Assembly: GCA_916613615.1 (NCBI GenBank)
Contig: OU744731.1
Coordinates: 15,940,726-16,004,725, forward strand
Direction of reading: 5' to 3'
DNA from: Steromphala cineraria
Taxonomy: Eukaryota; Mollusca; Gastropoda; Trochida; Trochidae
Length of the DNA: 64,000 bases
The position numbers and the translations under genes were made by a program. The stretch's first letter is position 1, and each line of letters begins with the position of its first letter. Positions 31,000 to 45,909 of this stretch are shown here, piece after piece. A model generated the notes under the pieces. That model had not been told where the DNA came from. It ran no database searches and saw nothing but the letters and a program-made list of their open reading frames with translations.

Positions 31000-33900
31000 A
31001 TCATTTATGGGATGGTCAGTCTGATGACCAGTCTGACCCTCCGCAGTGATCATTCTATAACTCATATATGGCAGCCCACAATGTAGAATTGATTTTGGGG
31101 TCATATATCACATTATGTCCTTCTGGTGATACCATTATGGCACTGGTGGAAAGCAATTCTTGCTTCTTCTTGTTTGATTCGATTAATGGGTCAGCGTGAG
31201 AGAATTCTTGAGGGAAATGACTGACTGGACATGACAGTGCCAATATTGAAACAGTACAAAGTGATGTCCATATTTGTTATTTAGATAGTATTGGTTTGGA
31301 TCCTTTTTCCTGTAAACTAAGATTCTTAGAATGAAGCTAATCATGACTAACCTGTTTTAATAATTTTTGAATACATTTATTATAAGTTCCATTGATGAAG
31401 TCAGAAATAGTATAAGAATAATGTTTCACATTTATTTTCTGCCTTCTATAAGCCTATCCATCCATGAATCAATAATAATGGTAGAAAAAATGGATAATCA
31501 ATTATTTTTCAGTCAACTTTCAGCTTTTGAATCCTCAAATATATGAAAGATATTTGGTTTATTAGAAACCAACATAAAAACTTGCCGTTAACCAAATTTT
31601 TAAGTATCTGCATAAACCTTTAACATCACAAATCAATCCCTTATCAGTTGCAGAAGTTATTCAAGTTATTATCAAAAGACTTTGGAAGGATCAGAAGGGA
31701 CAGTTGATAATATTATGATTCTGCAAGAACATTTGCCAATGACTGTAGGAACTGGAGAGAAACAAAGATTATATGTTTGTTCTACCTAGAAACTTGAGAC
31801 AAGGAGCAAGAACCTTTCCTGTGGCAAGACTTTGATGGTAGCGTGCTGCTTGATTGTAAAGTCTGAAGAGTGAAACTGATGCCAGTGCTCTGGGCTGAAT
31901 ACAGATTCCATTGAAGGAACAGATACATTGTGGGAAACTTACCACAAACTAGCCCACTCTGATAATCAATACAAGAACCACTGAATGGGAAGATTTAGTT
32001 TTTCTTTAAATGTGATCACGTACAAAATTTGATCAATTATTCTGATTTTTTCAAACAACAACATCAATACTGATGCATTACTTCAAGGCGTTTTAAGTAA
32101 TTATAATATGATATATATATTGAAAAACCAGTTTCGATGGTAATGTAAAAGGAGGAACCACTCATTTACAAAGGGATTAATCTTCGATGGGTCAGCGTCA
32201 TATTAAAGTCATCATCAATATTCCAAGACTTGCGTGTTAAAGCATAAGGAAACTTATTCATGGTGACGTAGACTATTTCAAAATCAACTAAGCACCTTGA
32301 TGTGAATCTTGAGGGGTTATACTCAAAGAGTAAAAATAAATGATGCAGTTTTTTTAAATTACTGAAAGATTTTTTAGTTGATGCATGTTCTAGCTAAGAC
32401 TTTTTTTCTTAGAAATGGTTCAGATTGATCAAGATATATTAGGAAACATTTATAGTCAATGACTATATTGAGATTGTTCTGACAGACATTGATAAATGTT
32501 ATTAAAAACTACACAGAAGTGTAAAACCATTAAGAGATTATAAAGGTGTATAAGTGATATCAAGAGTCAAAAATTTACAAAAAACTGTCATATCTATTCT
32601 TTTGAGGACTTGTGACTAAAAAGATGTAAATTAGATTCAAAGACTTCTATATGATTAATCAAATGATGCTGAAATAAATCCAGAAAGTCATACAGCTGAT
32701 CCAACCTTGACTCTTCTCACAAAGTTTCAAATACAATGTGTATCAGACAACTGATTGGCTGAGTGTTGATGTTCTTGAAGACCTTCTGACCACATCCTGA
32801 GGTCTTGGATCCTGTTCTTTATGGTCATCAGTCTTGATTGAGGGGATCTATAATAGCTGTGTGGAGGCTACAGTTAGCTCAATGATAAATGTAATGTTCT
32901 CATAAAGGACCCAGAGCTGTAAATCTTAATGACATTTTCCTGGACTTGTCTAATGAAACATGAAATGCTTGCCCAGGGAGTGTGAATACCCATGTAATAG
33001 GAACTATGCTTGCAAGTTTATCATGTTCGTCTTATTCAGTGAGAAACCTTTGTAACTTTGACGTTTGACAGGCTCATGGATACAGCAGTAATGAAGTAAA
33101 GAGTAGATTGAGTTCGGAACTACTTTGATCAGGCATGTGCCAAGATTATCTGCATGAAAGCACTTTGAAGTCTTGATTAATCTCTCACATACCAACATAT
33201 TTTTTTTTTAGAAATCGTTTTGGGAATAGATTTAACTGGCAAAAGGGCAGATACCCTTCCTGATCAATTTCTTCTTTGAAGAATTGAGCCACAGAATTAT
33301 GTGCTCTGTTCTCTTCAATAAAGGAGTAATTTCAGAATGTCAATTGATATGTTGAAGGCTGATCATAGACACTTTAAAACTATTCAGTTTGAAATTAAAT
33401 GGAATTCACAGGAAGTTGAAAGAGGTAGGCAAAAATATCACAGTGTATCTGACTCACAGAAAATATTGATGTCAATATCTGTCAATATCACCAGATGTTG
33501 ACCTTTTACAGAATTCTCGCATAAAAGTTACCCTATATAAGCTTTGTTATTCACGTATTTCTGCATGAATACATAGCATGATATGCCTAGAGCTGTATTT
33601 TGTAACAAATGTCTTTTATGAAAAGGAATTTCAATATAAAATAACAATTATTTCATCCCATATATTCTTTTCTGTATAAACTGGCAAATAACAAAGGCTT
33701 AAATGCGACATCATTGTCATAATTTTTTTTAAAATAATTAAATCATATAATACAACCAAACATTGACAAATTATGACATTTAAAAGATCAGGTCATTTTC
33801 ATAATGAATATCTAAAGATTCAATTTCTGGTGATTTGAAGTACAAAACTTCCTCACACTGAGAGCTTCTGCACCTAGTTTGGCACCTACAAGAATGTTGA

Positions 33901-36900
33901 CAAGACACAGCACTTTCTCCTTAATTCACACTCCACTACAGGGGTGTTCTACTAGCCCTTGTTTGTTTGCCAAACCAGATAAACTCTCTTCACACAAATC
34001 ATTTGTGGACTTGCATTAACCTCTACTTGATCACAAACATTTGATACCTCCTGAAAGAATATCATGTGTATTGGTGAATAAACAGTTATGTATTACAATG
34101 TCTTTGTTAGGCTTTTTAGAAACTGATATGATGAAGATGTAAAGGGTTGTGAATACATTTTCTCTTTATCAGACATGGAGTAGAGATGAAGTAAGGAAGA
34201 ACATAGATTTAAATCTTATTTGACATTTGACAGCTTCTGCCGAAGTTTCTGAGAAATAATTGAATATTAGACATAATTAATTTTGATATAGATTTTAACT
34301 TCAAACATTCAAAAGGATATCATTAATTGGTTCATGATAATAAGATTATAGATAGGCTGTACATTAATTCAACATTTTATAGCTCTACAGAAACATCTGA
34401 CCTAATTATAATTAGAAGACAGACTTCATGCAGATTTCAACAGTATGCAAGTTTGAAATTAAACGTTATTGTGTGTACAAACAGAAATGGTGTAGAGAGC
34501 AGGACATAGCAAATTCACATGTTTCATATCTTCTGCAGGAATACCACGAGTAAATAGTGAAGGTGAGTTCTAGATTCTTACTTGCAAGTGCAAACATTTG
34601 ATACTTTCTGGACAACTATGTTTTTGCATGGATAATCAAATAAAGACAGAGGGATGTAGACAGGTACACCATTGAATCATACCATAAATGTCAACAGAAG
34701 GTGACAAAGTGTGAGTTGAAGTCCTCTGAGGACAAACCAAGATCCCTTCAGAGGACATCTATGGGAACAGTGCATAACAAATACTTCCTTCATGTAAGAA
34801 TTTTATATTGTCATGTCGTAAACAAACATTATGCAACTACAAGAAAGATAGCAATTTAGTTTACAGGGTTCTTTGGTCTAGGCCAATATTGACATTATCA
34901 TTTGGGAAAAAAAATCTTTTATTCTCTTCATAAGGGATTTGAAGCCAGAATAATTTATGAAAGAGTGATGGATGTAAAAAGTGTTTTCTATGGAAAGTTA
35001 TTTTCACATAAGTCAAACAGAAAGTCGAAAGGTTCAAAGAATATGGAGAGTACTTTACACATACAATCAGAATAGTCCAAAGACCAAATAGATCTTTGAT
35101 GAAAATTCAGCACAGCCATAACTACAGATCCTAGCTGTACAATATTGTTTTCAAGAATGACCTATATTAACCCATACATGACCTTTCAGGAAGCGTATTT
35201 CTTTTATTGGTTTGAGATCAAAAAGCTGGTAGCTCAATTAGGAAATAATGATAATATTTTCAAAATCAAAAGTCAATGACAATGACTTTTAATTACATTC
35301 TTGACAGTTTGAGACATGGTCAAGTAAAAAAAGCTATCTATTGTTTAAACATTTTGCATACTTTTTTGTAAGACTTACATGAACAAATTTCTGACTTACA
35401 TGGTCTTTTGTACATTATTTGCTAAATGTATTCTTCATTTGCCAAAAAATGAAATGAATTTGTTTATTGAGAGCAATTTCAGGCGAATTTAATAAGTTCA
35501 CCTCACAGTTAAAGAAGTGGCATCTTTTGATCTATGTTTGCAACTTTGTCTTTTTTTTTAAAAGTTGTTAGCGATTGCCACCATATTTATAAAAGCTTAT
35601 TTAATACCATGACTATTAAAACTACATAGATCTTTGGTTGACCAAAGCCACATGAATGTTACAAAGCAGTATTGGATGTTTTTGGACAACTCTGTAACTG
35701 AGATCTCTGATTCGGTTTCTGAAAGGTTCTCTGAAGTACCAGAGGAGAAATGTCAAAGCAACCTGCCAGGTGTTGGCAAAGAACACTTGTGGTATAGAAA
35801 ATAGCATTAACCTGTCTGGAATGTGAGACTACTTTCCTTACTACTGAGGTCAGTTCCATAGTGGGAGGTGAATGTGAGTTGTAGTGGGTCTTTATACCAT
35901 GTGTTAAAACTATTGGAATGGAGTTTGTGGTTTTAACCATGTTGCATAATGTTCCTTTCATTTAATATCTTTCAACATATTTGTGTAGTGTCCATCTGAC
36001 ATAAGCGATAACCAACGTTACAATCATTAAGTTTTTTAACTCCTGAACAATCTATTGAAACATCAGAAAAAGAGTCAATAGTTTTTCCAAAGAGAAAACT
36101 TTTCTAATCATACCTGACTTGCAAGTTGAATGATTTTCTTTTCAAAATAGTTTTGCAACTCTGCAGTAATGAAATCTTGATTATTGCTTAGAATTATAAA
36201 TCTTTCTATATTTAAAGATCTTTCACTATTAAATCAGCCATATTGAACGAGGCAAAATAGAACTTAAACACAGAGATATCCTGAGATATACATCCTTTTT
36301 GGCACCCAATTTCAACAAAACCAACATACTAACCAAAATCGTTGCCAAAATGTCACGAACACTTCTAAAAAATGTCAAAATAGAGAGGGAAGCACATACT
36401 TCAATTTGAAAAGCTCTGAAGTCTGAAATTGTTCAATTGATCTGTATTGTGTCCCTCAGGGGAAGAGAGTAATTATTTGCATCGTAAAGACCTTTAAATT
36501 GTTGTCTCCATAGCCATTGCTAAAACATCGAAGGCCAGGATCAGCAAATTTAAACATGCAAAATTAATTGTGGATTGAGGCTTGACTGTTTGTTAGAGCG
36601 ATGTCTGTCCGCTAAACAAAGAACTAATGATGCAGATAGGGAATTCTTCCTCCAGCATCAAATTCTTATAACTGAAAATCTGTTGACCCAGCAAACTGTC
36701 CATCTAGTGGTCAATGGTCATTACACTAACAAACATTGGAGATTTGTCATTAGGGATGGGAGTTGACCATTGGAAACATTGATGGCTCAATCGACCTTTA
36801 TGTGTACAAGGGGTGTGCTTGTATACTTAATGAAACCAAATTTGTCTTTTAATATTGTGTCAAATATAATCATGTGATCAATATGTCCTTGGGTTGTGTG

Positions 36901-37580
36901 ACAACAGCTAATTTTTAGTGTCAAAATTACAAACAAAATATGACAATATTTTCATTTTGAAACCTTGAAAATGTAAAAAAAAGTTCCAAACAGGAATAAT
37001 AGCCTAAGAAAAAGCTTACACAAGAACCTATTACACGACCTTGAAGTGTTTACAAACAGAAAATGTAACAATAATTATCCCAAATACAAATGTAAATTAC
37101 AAAAACATTTGAATGTGTTGATAAACATTTTATACATTAAACAAGAAAAAATAACCACAACCAAAATTAAAAAACACATAGAAATCCAAGCTCAAACACA
37201 AGTGTTTCATAAGTGGTTATTCTTTCTAAAAGCAAATTAAAGCAGAAAACACAACTTGTAAGTAAGCATTCAATCTTTACATGTGTTATAGAGTATTGAA
37301 TTTCCTAACTTGTTATGCTTCAAAACCTTAGTTGATTAGAGGAACTAGTAAGTGTCAACACGTCTTTGAAAGCACTTGACGTTGAAAAGCGGTCACAGAG
37401 TCAGACTTCTAGTCGAGGCTGGTCAAGTGTGGCAGACCAACAGTCATCTAGATTCGCCATACACTTCAAAGTGAGAGAATTAGCCCAATCTCTCCTCATC
37501 AGCTGTCCACATGTTGAGGGGGGCTTCAAAGTCTATAGAACGTCAGAACCAACCAGCAGTGAGAGTGCTTTTAGTGTAGT
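31000..37580. other. AT-rich DNA, no gene seen
   Basis: About 6.6 kb of AT-rich sequence with only short frames lacking motifs. I found no kinase-domain exon, tRNA or clear transposon here. It could be a long intron of the minus-strand gene. Confidence 0.45.
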
Positions 37581-37596
37581 GAACTTCAAGGGTATA

Positions 37597-37608
37597 GAAG
37601 TTGTTGTG

Positions 37609-37645
<37 letters not shown>

Positions 37646-37745
37646 GTGTAGGAGGAGTAGTAGAAAAAGTAGCAGCAGTAGTAGTAGAAGTAGTTGCAGA
37701 AATAGCAGAAGAAGTTGTAGAAGAAGTAGCAGTAGAAGCATAAGC
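37597..37745. repeat. GTA/GTG/GAA trinucleotide microsatellite
   Basis: A GTG-GTA run (purest at 37610-37645) grades into GTAGAAGTAGCAG-type triplets up to 37741. It gives long poly-Val (plus) or poly-Thr/poly-Tyr (minus) frames, which are artefacts of the repeat. Confidence 0.95.
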
Positions 37746-37749
37746 AGTA

Positions 37750-40500
37750 TTTAACATACAACAAAAGTGTCAATATTGTATCAATATTAGCAACATAAAA
37801 TGAGATAAAGGCAGAGAAAATTGTAGTAGATGAACTATGACAAGTTTGATAAACATAACAGTAGTACCATTACACTAGTAGTAATCATTCTGACTGTAGT
37901 TAAAAACATTTTGACATTAAGGAAACCTCTCGAAAGTTGAGACTAAATCTATAGAAATAGCAAATTCTCTGGGTCTCCTTTTCTATTTTTAACAAAATAA
38001 GTTTGTTTTTTTAGAATTATTATTTTTCAGAAAACAGAATATTAGTCTACAGTGACACAAGTGGCAGCAATGCTATATCAATATGGGAAGTACTGTAACT
38101 CAGCCTGTAGCTACATTTTGTAATAAACTCCTTGTATTATAGTTACCACAGTCATACAAATGCCATTTACAAAATAATTTCAAGTGCTAAGAGCACTAAC
38201 AGCAAGTAGCCATGTTGGAGCCAGGGGTTCTTCTACACTGTGCTTATAGTAGAGCTCTTGTCACAATCTTCACAGCTGGTCCTGACAACTTGAACCATCT
38301 ATTATCTCTCATACCTTACAGGCTTTTTTAAATTACTTTTTTTTATGAAAGTGTTTATGGCCTTCTTTTCTTTAAAAAAAGTAACATTCTGAAATATTCT
38401 TTTTAGTTTCATATGTTGATTTCAATCATGGATTGAATACATGTATGTCAATTTGGTGATGAAAATAAAGATTTTAGCTTTAGCTTTAACACAAGAAGAT
38501 TACAACTGCAGCTTGAACATTAATGAACTATGCTGAGTTATCTTAAAAAACAATCCATAACCTCTTAACAAATCAATAACCTTTATAAACTTGAAACTTT
38601 TGATGGACTTTTAAGCTGATTCTGCATGTAAATAGATATTAAGTCCTCATATGCCCAATAATTATTTTTGGTATTTATTTTCTAAAGCAATGAACAATTA
38701 ACAAGCTTCACAAATATTGAATTAAGGAAGAGGAAATACAATAAATCTGGAAGAACAAAATCTGTGAAAACACAAATGAAATCCAAAATTCAATTTAGCC
38801 TGTTTTTCAAAATTAAACCAGTTTTGTGGAAACGGAAATCTAAATCAAGCAATAACAATGAATAAACATCCAATTTGGCTTTTAAAATTGGATATTTTGG
38901 CTCGCGGTAATCCAAACGGACAGATACGTTCCTTTCAATTTGACACTGGAATGGCAATGGAAATGCATAAGCAAACTGAAAAATTCTTGGAGCCAAGAAG
39001 TAATTGTCTGTGCCCATCGTTACGATTCCGAGGCCTCATTTGAAGCCGCGAGTGTCACATCCAACACTCCTTCTCATTGGTCGGATAAGCACCTAACAAG
39101 ATAGTCAATTTCCCTCCACTGTTTTTTTGGTTAAAAAAAATTCAAAAATCAATAGGGCTGTTACATGAGGCCCATTCTTCATTGGCGTTTAGCTGTGAGA
39201 TCACCTCTTTTGAGATTTCTGCATATTGCAACATGTTAGTCATCCATGAGCGAGGGATATGATGGTGCTGTCGGTTGAAATCAGATGCTAATAGTATTTT
39301 ATCTTATTGTATCATTGTTAAAGTCGTGATGAAAGGTAGAATAAAAGGTACTCTTACACTTCACCATGTGGTGTTGAAGTTAACCACTGTCGACTGTCGA
39401 CCAAATACAATATCTTTATATACAATATACAAATCTAGATTCTAGAATATTTAATTTGATGACTGCTGCAATTGAGAATTTGATGTTTTTTTCAAAGGAG
39501 TCTGAAACTTGTCATATAAAATGCTATTTCCAAAATTAAATATCTTAAACATCAGAAATAAAAAGTGAAATATTTTGTTAGTGCACTGAAAACACAGCAT
39601 AATGAAATGTTACCAAATTATAAAATACCATTCAACCAAACTGAAGATATTTCAATGAAATTTTATGTTTTAAAAGCTTTTAAATTAGAATATTCAGAGA
39701 TCTTAAGTTCCTTTCAACCAACAAGTCCACTTTCCTTCTACCCTGAGGGATTCAATCTACTGATGCATTATTTCAAGACTCTTCTGACGAAGGAGTCATA
39801 AAAAGTTTCAACATCTTCTCCATCATTATATCGTATTCAGCGCAGGCACCAAGAGCATCACGTTTTGCCACTACTCCACAAGCATCATCAATATTTAATG
39901 CAAGGGTGTTTTTTTGTATCTTATAGCGACAAAATTTTTGCTCGGAAGTCCAATTTGCTGGAAAATGGTTTATCTGGTAGAAACGTAAAGGTAAAGTTTG
40001 ATACAAGGGTTTCATTATCTTTCTAAAAGTTGATGAAACCAATTACTGTCACAATCAAATGAGTTACTCAAAGTTCAATTCAATAAATCTTATTTTTCAA
40101 GTTTTACAAATTTAGAAAAATGCATTTAAGGACAATTTGAATTTATGATACTCTGTAAGGATGACAAACAAATAACATAGAAAGATATTCAATGTCTCAA
40201 ATATGGTTTTTATGTTATATCTTATTTTAATTGCAAAAACCAAAAACATGTAATCATTTCAAAATATTGATAACATGAGGAATAACGTCCAAACAGAAAA
40301 ATAATATTCACCATGAAAAATATTTGCAAAATACAAATTTCAAATACCTCAATCAGACAAGATTTGAATCAACAATTTTCCTAGGGAATTGAATGTGATG
40401 ACAGTTGATTCATATTGATTCAGTCTGGGAGGAAACAAACTTAGTGCTTACAAATTTATATTGACAGCACTTCCAAATGAAAGCAATCAAAGCATACAAG
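37750..40500. other. AT-rich DNA, no gene seen
   Basis: Only short unrecognised frames. A GC-richer patch with CpGs lies at 38900-39070 without splice-bounded coding sequence. No repeat stood out. Confidence 0.45.
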
Positions 40501-40599
40501 ACCTACAGAGCCAAGCTATTGCCTCATCTGTCTGATGTAGAGATTGGTCTCATAGTGACATCTTTATGCTCTTTGAAGTATAACATTGACATGTCTGGG

Positions 40600-41900
40600 A
40601 GAGCTATGTAACTCTCTATGCTTGGTTCATACAGACCACTTTGGCAGATCTACAAGATTACCGTCTACACTGTGTTCAAACAGATCATTTCTAAACCTCT
40701 ACAATGTAAAGACATAATTTAAAGAGCAAGACGACTAAATACAACTTCATGGTGCAAGAATATACTAACAAAATGAATGTACTTCGTAAGTGCTAACCAC
40801 ATTTTGAGAGATATAAAGGAAGAACAATACAAGATTATAGACAACTAAGTCTGGTCTGTCATTTGTCATTATCCACACACTTGTGATGGTCTATCCTTTA
40901 CAGGTTGATCAATACAGGAACTTTGGAGAGTCTACAGCATAATGACATTACTGAACATCAGACAGTTTTGCAACACCTATATTATGTCTGGTGATACTCC
41001 AAAACGCAAATGTCTCAATTGCTTTGATCAGCTCAAGAAGATCTGTTCAGAACATCTACAAAATAATAACCTAACTAAATATCAGACAGTTTGCTATATA
41101 ATAACAATGTCTGAAGATACCAAAAGTGTAAATGTCGAGAATACAATAATCTTTCAATGAAGATCTATTCAGAACATTTTCAAGATGAAAATCATGGAAC
41201 CTATTATTTGACCAATGCCTGGAGAGACCAAAATTGTAAATGTCTAGATTACAAGGTCATTCAATGCATTCTGATTGCGAACATCTACCAACATCATACA
41301 AAGTAAAGTACAAAACCGTTTTGAAAAAAACTTTTAACAATGTAAAAGATACCCTGAGTTGATATGTGAGTCCTTAATCCATATCAGAGTCTGGCAATGG
41401 TGTGAATATCTAGATAACATAGGTCACTCAATGCATTCAGAACATCAAAATCATGAAATAAGTTACAGTACAAGACCATTTAGCCATATGTAGTAACATT
41501 ATAATGCTGAGGAATATATGGATGACAACTTCTTTGTGCATTGTATGCGACGTTTCGACACAGATTCTTGTGTCGTTCTCAAGCAGAGAACGACACAAGA
41601 ATCTGTGTCAAACGTCGCATACAATGAACAAAGAAGTTGTCATCCATATATTCCTCAGCATTATTTTCATCCCAACTTCTAAAATGCCTCTCAAAGAAGT
41701 GTAGTAACATTGTCAAAAGAGTTGAAATCTGACTCTGGTCAAAGAGTGAGAGTGAAGTCTTTCAATGCATTCCGATTGGGAACATCTTCCAACATCATAC
41801 AAAGTAAAGTACAAGAGCATTTTGCCAAAACGTTTTGACAATGTCAGAAGATATCCTGAGTCGATATATCAGTCTGGGACAGGACATTTCTCTTCCATCA
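40600..41900. repeat. Diverged repeats and a long-range duplication
   Basis: A block at 41264-41345 (AATGCATTCTGATTG, then CCAACATCATACAAAGTAAA, then GTACAAaAcC) is repeated at 41765-41845 with small changes. Looser relatives (AcATCAGACAGTTTTGC, GAACATCTACaA) occur from 40940. The foldback at 41501-41699 lies between the two good copies. Confidence 0.7.
41501..41699. mobile_element. 199-bp foldback insertion with 12-bp target duplication
   Basis: Arms of 80 and 79 bases (41501-41580 and 41586-41664) are inverse copies with one mismatch and one missing base, around a 5-base loop AAGCA. A 35-base non-palindromic tail follows. The 12-mer TGTAGTAACATT flanks it at 41489-41500 and 41700-41711, which shows an insertion. 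The strand carrying CGAAACGTCG after a short stem resembles, from memory, the ends of Penelope-like retroelements; that assignment is an inference. Confidence 0.85.
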
Positions 41901-44900
41901 TACCAGATACTGGACATCAGGTCTTTCTAACGAAGTCAATCTTTTTACAATCAATATGACAATCGAACTAGAAGCCTAGTAACCAGGCCAGGTCTTTTCT
42001 ACCAATTTGATGAAGCTTTTAAAAACTGCTCTCTCGAGTTAATTGCTTGCGGGCTTCTAAGAAGTTTCCGGCAAAGCCTTCAAATAAGCATCATGCTCAT
42101 CGGAAACCTGTCCAACATGAAAGGATTGATCCAAGCATACAAGAAAAGTCTTCATTATTTCCTATTCTTTCAGCCACACTAGATAATGAGTTAAGTTGGG
42201 GAAGTCTGGTGAGGATGAAAATATCCCTAGCACAACACATCTAAAACGTTGTGTCAGCAATCAATACCATGAGGATATTCTGATAGTTTTACAAACATAG
42301 CCAACCTTTGCTTCTGTTAGAGTTCTTGGTTTGTTTGTCTGCCAGCCAAGCGTTGTAATTGTATTTATCATTATCAATCATACTAATGGTATCCTGGTTG
42401 AGGAGCAGGGATGAACTGTGCCGTGGTAATATTCTCTACACATGTAAATACTGAAATATTGGAGTAGTTTGATTGATTGGAAAGAAAACATTAACAATCC
42501 CATTTGTAATTTATTTCAATCAAAAGTGAATATTACCTTTGCATCATGAATCATCATCCAACACACTATCATTTTCAAAATTGCTTATAAATGAAAAGAA
42601 ACAGAAGAAATAATTTCGATATACAAAATTGGAATAGAATTTAAAATAAAATATTGATATACATTCGACACTACCCCTGTAGAATATCAAAGTTTGATCA
42701 CTATGGTTCCAATTACATATATACATTCCTGTATCAGGTATCGCCGCTAATGACTGAAATACAGCCTTAGTGATTTTCAAATCCAACTCATTCTCTCACT
42801 CATGTAGCAAGTACACTTGCACTTACAATAAAGCAATGAAAAAGTTGAATAAATTCTAACAATTTCTCAAGAATGTTAAGTTTCCTGAACAACTGCAGTT
42901 TATGAATTATCTATGGGAATCTCTTCTCCTATCTCAGTTCGGTCCAAGAGTATGTTCTCTTAGACAGGTGCAGGAGACAGAGATAAGTTTAGCTAATATT
43001 TCGAAAGTGCACTTGTAACTAAGAACATAAAGCTACATTTCTTTACAAACTTATCAGTTTTTGCTTTGCGGGACATTTTTTCAAAGTCAATCAAGTTCAC
43101 GCATACATAATTTAGGTATGTTGCAGACGAATTTTAATAACATAATATCAATAAAATTTAGACTTTACTAATCATCAAAGTGAAATGTAAAGTTTATTTG
43201 CATAATATTTTTCTGAATACCCAGGTGTACATGATTTTCAGTGTTATATAATTTTGTATTTGATAATCTTAATGAAAATGGATTTCTTGTAATCAGGATA
43301 CATGCAAGTCTAAGTGAGTAGAATTTCTTTTGAAAAATGTCAACATTTCTGATAAAAATTATATTTTCATGAAACAAACCCTTGACAAGTAGAGAATCTG
43401 ACATGTTATGACAGGAGGCCTGTTTGCCTGCCTCTAGCCAAGGAAAACCAATCAATGCGTTGGGGCAAAACCTACTTGCATACCCAGCATGCTTCTGTGT
43501 GACGACTGAAGAAACAACAATTGCAAGTGTAAACAATGCACATTCTAGGTAAACTTTCCTTTTTCCTGAAATTGATCGAGGCTTGGATTTAAGAGGAAGT
43601 GAAGTGGAATCAATTTCAGGTAATTATGTCCAATTGAGGAAAAAGTTGCGTTTTGAAGTCTTTTTCATAAAGAAATGTAATGTTGAACATTTTATTGCTT
43701 TGAAGGTGATTGAATATAAACGATGATCACCAGCTTTGGGACAGGTCTAAAACGGGGTTATATAAAGATCTTACGTTACGTAAATGATTTTTATTTAGAC
43801 CTTATGTTTCATACAATCATACATTTATTGATTTTATCACTGTAGAGGGATAAGATTTGACTATGAAAATGTTTCAAAACTAATTCAAATATTGACATTA
43901 TGATTAACCCAAAATCAATTTTCAGGACATAAAATTTCAGGGAACAGAACATATCATCTGACAACATTTTCAAAAGAAGCTTCAGGCTTAAGCAATTCCA
44001 TTATCACTTTAATCAAAAAAGAATGTGTGGTATCATCGAAGACAAAACATGCACATCTTTTTCTCAAAGAAATTAGATGTTGATCTGTTAATTCTATCTG
44101 AACTGTAATTCACTTGAGATTGCTCCGATAATCCAATTTTTCATCAAAGGGCGGAGCATAATCTGATAAAGGAGCATCCACGCTCCAGTGCAATAAACAG
44201 GTTTCATCAGTGCAATTATCTTCACTATTACTGGGCTATCTCAAAAAGGAACACCAGCAATTTTCAAGTGGAGGAATGCCATTGTCTAATTCTTGTTTGC
44301 ATGCAAAACATGAACTTATTTTGTTTAGAAAGTGAAACTGAGTGTATTTGTTTGAATAAATTACAGTTGAACTTCTATCACCCATTCCACCCTAATAAAA
44401 CCAATTTTTCAGTTTTACATATTAAGATGATATAGAAAACTTAAGAATCAATGCTGGTTAAACTACAAGTATATTCTATTCACAAGAGATTTGAAGAGAT
44501 GGCAAAAGTGTTCAATCATGATTAATAATGTTCAATCAATTCTCTTTCATAAAGATTATGATTAGGATCGTGGGAAAAAAATCTTGTTCAAATCACACAT
44601 GTTTTAGTTTAACACAAAAAATAACAAATAACGATTTGAAAAAGAATATTTGATATCTTGTTCCATGCAGAGAAGATGAACTACCTCATCTCACTTGTCT
44701 CACCACATTTGTATCATTTGACGATAAGTGTTGCGCTATTCACAACAAATTGAGAAAAGTTCTCAAATGAGATAATACAAAACCAAATAGGATTTGATGG
44801 ATCAAGCCAACATGCAACACTAAGTGTTAGGGCTTTAATGTTTTACTGATAAAATAATTCATTTATTCTTAGATGACCTCCATCAATAACTTGAAAGTTG

Positions 44901-45159
44901 TGAACACAAAAAAGTGTTACTAAGGCGTCATCAATTATTTAGATGACATTGAATCAAATTTCAAATACAATCTAATTATTCCTTTTGATATTAACAACAC
45001 ATTTTTGCCCACAATATATCAAATTTCCAACCACATCAAATCAGATTCTGTCTCCATTCATAAATTCTCACTGTGTATTAGAAGAACATGTAAATCTTAA
45101 AGTGATAAACACGCAAATAATAACTTGATCAAGAGAATTCATATTGATTACAATTCAAA
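41901..45159. other. AT-rich DNA, no gene seen
   Basis: Short frames only, including a minus-strand frame at 43168-43536 with no motif or splice support. No clear mobile element. Confidence 0.45.
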
Positions 45160-45167
45160 TAAAATAT

Positions 45168-45675
45168 TAGTGGTGTAACGATGGATCGAACTATCGATGG
45201 ATCGCGATAGTACTCATTGTGATAGTTGATTATCGATAGGACCTTTCAAAAACGATGCATTGCATCGATAGGAGGTCCAACTATCGATAGTTTTGATAGT
45301 ACAGCCGTTCCTATCATTCATATAATAATTCTATTCATATTCATGGTTATTTTAGATTAGAATTAGAAGAAGGCAAGATAAAAGTGATGTTGATTCGTTA
45401 TTCAGTGTCAAGGATAGTGTAAATATGATCTAGAGTTATCTACTTCTGTTGCAAAGCATTCAGCCAAGATGGCTGTGCCAACATTCGGCAAAAATGATTT
45501 CTGAATAGGGAAATAAAACAATGAACACGGGTTATGTCTTGAATCTGTATTCAATAAAAACTATCGTGATAGTTATCGTGATAGTATGCCATGATAGTAC
45601 TATCGCATCGTGATAGTTGCTTATGATAGACTATCGCTATCGTGATAGTCCCTCAAGGGTTGATAGTCACCCCTA
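45168..45675. mobile_element. hAT-type MITE with 8-bp target duplication
   Basis: The ends are TAGTGGTGTAAC on the left and, inverted, TAGGGGTGACTA on the right, fitting the TAGNGGTG ends of hAT elements. The 8-mer TAAAATAT flanks both sides (45160-45167 and 45676-45683), the right target-duplication length for hAT. The interior is rich in CTATCGATAG-like palindromes and GTGATAGT repeats on both flanks, with no transposase. Confidence 0.88.
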
Positions 45676-45909
45676 TAAAATATATCACATTTTATGCCTC
45701 CTTATATAATATCTATTGATATATATTCAAGCATATTCCAAGTTTTTAAAATGTGAAAGGAGATTTCAAAAGTTGACATTCAAATAAGAAGATACATTAG
45801 CTAGATCAAGAGAACTGCTAATACTGAAACAGCAGGCCAGATGTTGTGTATATATATTCAAGGTCATATGTATGTAATGTTATACCAAGGAGGCTTTTGT
45901 TATGAATTT

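Noticed and set aside
37366..37773. ORFs with poly-Val, poly-Thr and poly-Tyr on both strands
   Set aside because: They come from a trinucleotide microsatellite that is open in several frames.
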